This document shows positions 7,394-11,606 of a DNA stretch of 11,606 bases, piece after piece. Under the pieces are notes generated by a model. That model worked only from the letters and a program-made list of their open reading frames with translations, was not told the origin of the DNA and ran no database searches. Positions within the stretch are counted from its first letter, which is position 1. The number at the start of each line of letters is the position of its first letter. The stretch is from NCBI GenBank assembly GCA_002398845.1, contig DHBY01000003.1:1-11606 (forward strand), given 5' to 3'. Origin of the DNA: Firmicutes bacterium UBA4916. GTDB taxonomy: Bacteria; Bacillota; Clostridia; Tissierellales; Tepidimicrobiaceae. The translations under genes and the position numbers were made by a program.

Positions 7394-8426
7394 ATTGCTC
7401 ACCACCTAAAACTACATCTACTATAGGAATATCTTTAATATAATATCTCATCTTTCCTAATAAATTATCTGGCTCAAAATAATAGCCCTGTGGTGCATAA
7501 GGATTTACAGTTATGGCCGCTAAATTAATTGGGTTTAATACCTTTACGCTTATGCCTTTTTTTATGAATTTCAACCAATCCTTAGCCCCAATAAATATTT
7601 TGGTCCCATCGGTAACCACTATATCTATATTTTTATATTTTCTTGTTGAATTTATTAAGTCTTCTACTGTATTTTTTACAAGGGAACTGGGGATCACCAC
7701 ATATTTGGAATTATCCTCTATATGATCCCCTATGATATGGCCACAGTTTAAAGCTGTCTTAATATTAATAGGTTTAGTATTTAAATACTTGTCTATTATA
7801 GCTATTTGCCCTTTATATATGGTTTCTTGAATAACTTCCCTTGCTATATAATCTCCTATGGGAGGAAGATTAAACAAATTTACCATGTGTATAGTTTCCT
7901 CTATAACTTTATTTATATCTCTACTTAAAACTGCCCCAGTAGATAGAATTGCAGCATCAGCTATTGAGGGAGCTGCTGATGCTCTTCTATCCAAAGCCCC
8001 ATCTATAATCACTAGCTCCGCCCCTAATTTTAGCATTAGACCTGATACCTTTTTTATCTCATTTACAGTCTGGGGCCCGGCTATTTGGATATATCCACTA
8101 TTCCTTACTCGGCCTATGATTATTTCTCCTAAAGGCGTTCTATAGTCGGTTACATAGATTATTTCTACTGTTGCATCGCTTAGGGATAACATTTCTGTGG
8201 TAGTAGCTATTATAGTACCTACTTCAGCAAATATCTTTGGCTTTTCTGTTTCAGTAACTACATCTATGGACTCACCATCTCTACCAGTAGAAATAATGCC
8301 CAATGTTATGTCTTCCTCTATGGCCTCATAGATTAAATGGTTTAAAGCTACAGTTTTACCACTATTTTTAGCCATACCTACTATGGATATTGTTTTGTAT
8401 TTATTGTATACGGTATTTAATAACAC
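7377..8426 (-). CDS. kamB: P-loop protein, lysine 5,6-aminomutase reactivase partner subunit
   Basis: This protein of about 349 residues is found with kamC in lysine-fermentation operons and is annotated as the second reactivase subunit for KamDE. Near the N-terminus, ISIVGMAKNSGKTVALN gives a P-loop ending in GKT (residues ~17-25); the spacing is not the textbook GxxxxGK[ST]. STGRDGESID (46-55) could serve as a switch-like loop. VIIDGALDRR (139-148) looks like a Walker-B-type strand. I see no membrane segments. I place the start at GTG 8426 because AAGGAGG lies 7 bases upstream. The longer in-frame GTG at 8456 falls inside the 24-bp hairpin and has no visible ribosome site. The end overlaps kamC, which implies coupled translation. 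The nucleotide-binding role is inferred, and the precise biochemical function is less certain than the family. Confidence 0.85.
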   Translation of the reverse strand: MLLNTVYNKYKTISIVGMAKNSGKTVALNHLIYEAIEEDITLGIISTGRDGESIDVVTETEKPKIFAEVGTIIATTTEMLSLSDATVEIIYVTDYRTPLGEIIIGRVRNSGYIQIAGPQTVNEIKKVSGLMLKLGAELVIIDGALDRRASAAPSIADAAILSTGAVLSRDINKVIEETIHMVNLFNLPPIGDYIAREVIQETIYKGQIAIIDKYLNTKPINIKTALNCGHIIGDHIEDNSKYVVIPSSLVKNTVEDLINSTRKYKNIDIVVTDGTKIFIGAKDWLKFIKKGISVKVLNPINLAAITVNPYAPQGYYFEPDNLLGKMRYYIKDIPIVDVVLGGEQYGIHG

Positions 8427-8433
8427 TATAGAG

Positions 8434-8438
8434 CCTCC
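8434..8438 (-). promoter_or_regulatory. Ribosome binding site deciding the kamB GTG start
   Basis: GGAGG (within AAGGAGG) on the minus strand lies 7 bases upstream of GTG at 8426. It sits just downstream of the intraoperonic hairpin and is not part of its stem, so it should remain accessible. Confidence 0.7.
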
Positions 8439-8452
8439 TTCAAACGCCAGTG

Positions 8453-8511
8453 ACACAAGGGGACGGTTCTCCTGTGCCTTATTGCAACACAGGAGAACCG
8501 TCCCCTTGTGT
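8453..8511. repeat. Intraoperonic REP-like palindrome, 24-bp perfect stem
   Basis: Bases 8453-8476 are the exact reverse complement of 8488-8511, with an 11-base loop (CCTTATTGCAA). The stem core is AAGGGGACGGTTCTCCTGTG. It begins 2 bases past the kamA stop codon and fills most of the 87-base kamA-kamB gap. No U-run follows on the minus strand, which argues against an efficient intrinsic terminator. A roadblock to 3' exonucleases or partial attenuation is more likely. Sequences of this type occur as dispersed intergenic palindromes in many bacterial genomes. Confidence 0.85.
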
Positions 8512-8513
8512 TG

Positions 8514-9782
8514 TTAGTTATAAGATTCAGCTATTATCCCTCTATTTCTTCTCTCTAAATTTTTAGGTTCCATGGCTTTTACTTCTGGGCCTTGGAGTAA
8601 TGCTGATACACCTGTTGCGTTCTTTTCTCTTTCTCCTCTACATACTGGGCAGTTACATGGTTTCTCTACAATCTGTGGTTCTGTGTATGTAGTTATAACT
8701 CCTTCATAGTTCCTTAAGGCCACTTTAGTTGGGGATTGGCTTATTAAATATTGCGGCATTACTGGAATTTTGCCTCCACCTCCAGGTGCATCCACTACAA
8801 AGGTTGGTACTGCAAAACCTGAAGTATGTCCTCTTAATGATTCAATGATCTCTATACCTTTGGATACTTTTGTTCTAAAATGCTCAATTCCCATGGATAA
8901 ATCACATTGGTAGATATAATATGGCCTAATTCTCATCATCACCAATTTTTGAACTAAATCCTTCATTATATAGGGGCAATCGTTAATCCCTCTTAGTAAT
9001 ACAGATTGATTTCCTAGAGGAATACCTGCATCTGCCATCTTTCTAGCTGCTTCTTTTGAATCTTCGGTGATTTCCTTTGGATGATTGAAATGGGTGTTTA
9101 GCCATATTGGGTGATATTTCTTCAGCATATTTACTAAGTCATCGGTAATTCTCATAGGCATAACTACAGGAGCTCGACTGCCTATTCTGATTATCTCCAC
9201 ATGAGGGATTTCCCTTAATTCTTTTATGATATATTCTAATCTATCGTCAGATACAAGTAGTGCATCTCCACCTGATAATAGTACATCTCTAATTTGGGGT
9301 GTGTTTCTTATATATTCAATTCCCTTTTCTATTCTATCCTTTGGTGCCTCCGAATCATGCTGTCCTGCAAATCTTCTTCTAGTACAGTGCCTGCAATACA
9401 TTGAACATTGGTCTGTTATTAGGAATAGTACTCTGTCTGGATATCTATGGGTAAGTCCTGGTACTGGTGAATCTACATCTTCTGCTAATGGGTCTTCCAT
9501 ATCTGCAATGCTTTCGTGAGTTTCCATTATGGTTGGTACTGCTTGCATTCTAATGGGACAACTTGGGTCATCTGGGTCCATTAGAGACGCATAGTATGGG
9601 GTAATCCCCATTCTAAATTTTTTTAAAACTTGGTTTATTTCATTTTCTTCTTTCTCCGTTATATTGATGACTTTTTTTAGAGTTTCTACATCGGTGATTC
9701 TATTTTTAACTTGCCATTGCCAGTCATTCCATTGGGTGTCGGTTACATCTTTCCACAATTCTATATCCTTATAGGATCTCAT
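8514..9782 (-). CDS. kamA: Lysine 2,3-aminomutase (radical SAM, PLP)
   Basis: KamA converts L-lysine to L-beta-lysine, the first step of the pathway. It uses a [4Fe-4S] cluster, S-adenosylmethionine and PLP in the cytoplasm. At 422 residues it has the family size. The radical-SAM cysteines are CxxxCxxC at Cys126, Cys130 and Cys133 (CSMYCRHC). PLP would be held by Lys338 in APGGGGKIPVMPQY. Asp294 (QCDLSMG) and Asp331 match the substrate-amine aspartates 293 and 330 of the C. subterminale enzyme with a one-residue offset. The structural zinc ligands appear as Cys269 plus the C-terminal Cys376, Cys378 and Cys381 (CNCPVC). These features mark a true lysine 2,3-aminomutase rather than an EpmB-like protein, which lacks the zinc tail. 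The ATG has GGGGGGAA just upstream. It follows kdd by 33 bases. Confidence 0.97.
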   Translation of the reverse strand: MRSYKDIELWKDVTDTQWNDWQWQVKNRITDVETLKKVINITEKEENEINQVLKKFRMGITPYYASLMDPDDPSCPIRMQAVPTIMETHESIADMEDPLAEDVDSPVPGLTHRYPDRVLFLITDQCSMYCRHCTRRRFAGQHDSEAPKDRIEKGIEYIRNTPQIRDVLLSGGDALLVSDDRLEYIIKELREIPHVEIIRIGSRAPVVMPMRITDDLVNMLKKYHPIWLNTHFNHPKEITEDSKEAARKMADAGIPLGNQSVLLRGINDCPYIMKDLVQKLVMMRIRPYYIYQCDLSMGIEHFRTKVSKGIEIIESLRGHTSGFAVPTFVVDAPGGGGKIPVMPQYLISQSPTKVALRNYEGVITTYTEPQIVEKPCNCPVCRGEREKNATGVSALLQGPEVKAMEPKNLERRNRGIIAESYN

Positions 9783-9801
9783 GAAATTCCCCCCGATTAT
9801 T

Positions 9802-9814
9802 CAATTGACAATTG
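9802..9814. repeat. Doubled CAATTG in the kdd-kamA gap
   Basis: CAATTG-A-CAATTG, two copies of a palindromic hexamer, fills much of the 33-base gap between kdd and kamA. Short repeats of this kind are frequent between genes in AT-rich Firmicutes. I see no function. Confidence 0.4.
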
Positions 9815-9815
9815 C

Positions 9816-10853
9816 CTAAGCGTATAATTCCTCGAAAATATCTCTTAAGGTTTCGCTTTCCCTCATTAATTCTAGACTTATGGCTGCGTGGTCTTTGGTG
9901 TATCCGTTTCCAATTATCATGGTTATGTCTTTTCCTACTCCTTCTGCTCCTAAGGCTGCTTTTGTAAAATTTGTTGCCATGCTGAAGAAATATACTATTC
10001 CTTTATCTTTTGTAATAAGTATACTGGCCATTTCTGTATTTGGTATATTAACGGTGTTTATTACTATGTCTGCCATTTCTCCGTTGGTTATTTTGCTTAC
10101 CTTTTCAAGTAGTTCTACAGCATTGGTAGCGTTTGCCTTAATATAATAATCTGCTAAATTAGCCCCCTTCACCCTTCTTATGGTTTCATTTCTGGAGCCT
10201 ACACATATAACTTTTCCTGTAACTCCTGCTCTTTTCTTGGCTTCATATAAGCAAAGCATACCGGATTTACCTGTTCCCCCTATGACTACAACCGTATCCC
10301 CAGGTTTAACTAATTTTGCCGTTTGAGCTGGTGCCCCTGCTACATCTAGTACAGATAATGCCAAGTTTTCTGGTAAATCATCAGGTAATACTGAATATAT
10401 GCCAGATTCAAATAATATAGCCTTTCCTTTTATATCTACTTGGTCTACGTCTTTTCTCACTTCCAAAAATTCATCAATTCTAAGAGGTGTTAAAGATAAT
10501 GATACTAATGTAGCTATTTTATCCCCTATTTTTAGGTCAGTTTTTCCTTCTAAAGCTAGCCCTATTTTTTCAACAGTTCCTATTAACATACCACCAGAAC
10601 CTGTTACTGGGTTTTGATGTTTTCCTCTTTCTTCTACTATGCCTTTCATGATTTTTTTAATCTCTTCAATATTCCCATTGGCTTGTTCTTTGATTTGAGT
10701 AAAACTTGCTGAGTCAATATTTAAAGTTTGTACATCGATTAATATCTCGTTGTCGTAGATTTCCATATTATTATCAATTTTTAATGCTGGCTGAGGTAAT
10801 ACTCCTCTTGGTTCAAGTACCCTATGAGTGCCATATGGGCATCCTCTCTTCAT
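9816..10853 (-). CDS. kdd: L-erythro-3,5-diaminohexanoate dehydrogenase
   Basis: Kdd catalyses the NAD(P)-dependent oxidative deamination of 3,5-diaminohexanoate, the KamDE product, to 5-amino-3-oxohexanoate. It is 345 residues long, as expected. The N-terminus KRGCPYGTHRVLEPRGVLPQ is characteristic of this family. A dinucleotide-binding Rossmann fold begins at about 186 (DTVVVIGGTGKSGMLCLYEAKK), with an acidic or polar second strand near VICVGSRNET (215-224). The layout resembles medium-chain dehydrogenases, but I see no zinc-site cysteines of the alcohol-dehydrogenase type. It is the first gene of the operon, with AAGGGGGA 7 bases before the ATG and a sigma-54 promoter upstream. It thus encodes the third step of the pathway although it is transcribed first. 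Confidence 0.95.
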   Translation of the reverse strand: MKRGCPYGTHRVLEPRGVLPQPALKIDNNMEIYDNEILIDVQTLNIDSASFTQIKEQANGNIEEIKKIMKGIVEERGKHQNPVTGSGGMLIGTVEKIGLALEGKTDLKIGDKIATLVSLSLTPLRIDEFLEVRKDVDQVDIKGKAILFESGIYSVLPDDLPENLALSVLDVAGAPAQTAKLVKPGDTVVVIGGTGKSGMLCLYEAKKRAGVTGKVICVGSRNETIRRVKGANLADYYIKANATNAVELLEKVSKITNGEMADIVINTVNIPNTEMASILITKDKGIVYFFSMATNFTKAALGAEGVGKDITMIIGNGYTKDHAAISLELMRESETLRDIFEELYA

Positions 10854-10893
10854 TTTTAATTCCCCCTTAAAATTTATTGCTATTTACTAAATA

Positions 10894-10910
10894 ATGCAAA
10901 TTTTATGCCA
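10894..10910 (-). promoter_or_regulatory. Sigma-54 (RpoN) promoter of the kdd-kamABCDE operon
   Basis: The minus strand reads TGGCAT-AAAAT-TTGCAT. The invariant GG (-24) and GC (-12) are exactly 10 bases apart, as sigma-54 holoenzyme requires. The predicted transcript start is near 10884, giving a leader of about 31 bases before the kdd ATG. The gene directly upstream encodes a sigma-54-dependent activator, which strengthens the call. Confidence 0.85.
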
Positions 10911-10995
10911 AATTTTTAAAATACAGAAAAGGCTGAAAATTGGGGTTCTAGTTAAAATTATAACAAAGTTTGAATTTATCTGCCCATTTTTAAGC

Positions 10996-11007
10996 ATCAT
11001 ATATGAT
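10996..11007. promoter_or_regulatory. Candidate upstream activator site (12-base palindrome)
   Basis: ATCATATATGAT is a perfect palindrome centred about 117 bases upstream of the predicted sigma-54 start, a usual distance for a dimeric enhancer-binding protein. It is short and AT-rich, so chance is a real alternative. It is the clearest two-fold symmetric sequence between the promoter and the large hairpin at 11009. Confidence 0.35.
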
Positions 11008-11008
11008 A

Positions 11009-11053
11009 AATAACCTTCCTAAATGGTGCCTGGCACCGTTTAAGAAGGTTATT
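11009..11053. terminator. Second copy of the GGTGCCTGGCACC palindrome, likely terminator of the regulator gene
   Basis: Bases 11009-11030 pair with 11032-11053 around a central T at 11031. Twenty of 22 positions are Watson-Crick pairs, one is a wobble and one a mismatch. It starts 4 bases past the stop codon of the activator gene and is followed by a weak T-rich stretch on the minus strand. It shares its length, central core and AATAAC-TTC outer arms with the palindrome at 3267-3311. Confidence 0.65.
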
Positions 11054-11057
11054 GTGA

Positions 11058-11606
11058 TTATTTTAGATTATATTTAGTTATTTTGTATTGTAGTGTCTGG
11101 CGAGGAATTTTTAATAAATCTGCTGTGTGGCTAATATTGTAGTCTGTTTCTTCTAGGCCTTTTAATATTAGATTTCTTTCTGTTTCTTCTAAAATTTCTT
11201 TTAAGGAAGATTCGACTAAACCTTTCCCTTTGTTATTATATCTTTGGAATTTTGCTGGTAGATGCTCAAGTTCTATGGTTTCTACATCGTATATGCTCAT
11301 TATTCCTTCTATTACATTTTCCAATTCCCTTACATTGCCCTCCCAAGAATATATGTTAAATATCCTCATTACTTCATCTGATACTCCCCTAAAGGATTTT
11401 CCTAATTTTCGATTGAACTTTTTTATAAAGTAGTCGGTAAGTATTGGAATATCATCTTTTCTTTCTTTAAGGGGAGGTATATTAAGGCTAATTACATTTA
11501 ATCTATAGTATAAATCTTTTCTTAGGAGCTTGTGTTTTATTGCTTCTTCTGGTGATATATTGGTGGCTGTTATTATCCTTACATCTACATTTATGGTTTT
11601 AGTATC
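11058..11606 (-). CDS. Sigma-54-dependent transcriptional activator, C-terminal part (cut by window edge)
   Basis: The frame is open to the window edge, giving the last 182 residues of an enhancer-binding protein. Visible parts of the AAA+ domain are the sensor-I strand DVRIITATN, the KDLYYRLNVISLNIPPLKER segment just after it with the arginine-finger region, and WEGNVRELENVIE (sensor II). A Fis-type helix-turn-helix closes the protein (DYNISHTADLLKIPRQTLQYKITKYNL). The Walker motifs, the GAFTGA loop that contacts sigma-54, and the N-terminal sensory domain all lie outside the window, so the signal sensed is unknown. The internal ATG at 11369 is not the start, since conserved AAA+ sequence continues upstream of it. 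Its position before a sigma-54 promoter and the same-strand lysine operon makes it the probable operon activator. Confidence 0.95.
   Translation of the reverse strand, partial: DTKTINVDVRIITATNISPEEAIKHKLLRKDLYYRLNVISLNIPPLKERKDDIPILTDYFIKKFNRKLGKSFRGVSDEVMRIFNIYSWEGNVRELENVIEGIMSIYDVETIELEHLPAKFQRYNNKGKGLVESSLKEILEETERNLILKGLEETDYNISHTADLLKIPRQTLQYKITKYNLK

Noticed and set aside
7858..8145. Plus-strand open frame opposite kamB, and similar frames opposite kamD, kamA and kdd
   Set aside because: They lie wholly antisense to well-supported conserved genes, have no visible ribosome sites, and encode no recognisable protein.
8427..8456. A longer KamB start at GTG 8456
   Set aside because: This GTG lies inside the perfect hairpin stem and has no ribosome site, while GTG 8426 has AAGGAGG at ideal spacing.
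11031..11047. TGGCAC in the palindrome cores as a sigma-54 -24 element
   Set aside because: No TTGC/GC follows at the required spacing on either strand in either palindrome. The match comes from the GGTGCC/GGCACC symmetry.
3267..11053. The repeated palindromes as a CRISPR array or terminal inverted repeats of one transposon
   Set aside because: There are only two copies 7.7 kb apart with metabolic genes between them, no transposase, and no regular spacers. Each copy is itself a complete palindrome.

Overview
The window comes from a low-GC Gram-positive anaerobe. The purine-rich ribosome binding sites, AT-rich codon use, lipoteichoic-acid-synthase-type gene and complete coenzyme-B12 lysine-fermentation genes point to an amino-acid-fermenting member of the Clostridia/Tissierellia. 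The species cannot be named from this sequence.

Layout. Bases 1-48 look like the last 15 codons of a plus-strand gene, closed by a 21-bp hairpin that also serves the convergent gene. A minus-strand gene (111-2540) encodes a membrane LTA-synthase-like enzyme. It carries an extra C-terminal region that reads like a catalytically degenerate glycerophosphodiester phosphodiesterase (GDPD) domain. A divergent promoter region follows, then a plus-strand gene for a solo ECF-transporter substrate-binding membrane component (2729-3256).

The main content is a minus-strand operon from 10853 down to 3359: kdd, kamA, kamB, kamC, kamD, kamE. KamA (radical SAM, PLP) converts L-lysine to beta-lysine. KamDE (adenosylcobalamin, PLP) moves the terminal amino group to give 3,5-diaminohexanoate. 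Kdd oxidatively deaminates this to 5-amino-3-oxohexanoate. KamB (P-loop protein) and KamC (MutS-like ATPase) are the accessory pair expected to reactivate KamDE. The downstream genes of the pathway (cleavage enzyme, ammonia lyase, CoA transferase) are not in the window. Upstream on the same strand is the 3' end of a sigma-54-dependent activator (11058 to the window edge). A good sigma-54 promoter (TGGCAT-N5-TTGCAT) lies 41-57 bases upstream of the kdd start codon. The simplest reading is that the activator senses an unknown signal and switches on the whole operon through sigma-54.

Structure beyond genes. Two large palindromes sharing the core GGTGCCTGGCACC bracket the operon, one after kamE and one between the regulator and the kdd promoter. 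A third, unrelated 24-bp hairpin (core GGGGACGGTTCTCC) sits inside the operon, between kamA and kamB. These look like REP-type dispersed intergenic palindromes, and the two outer ones may also act as terminators. The points most worth following up are the LtaS/pseudo-GDPD fusion, the sigma-54 circuit, and the palindromes in and around the operon.
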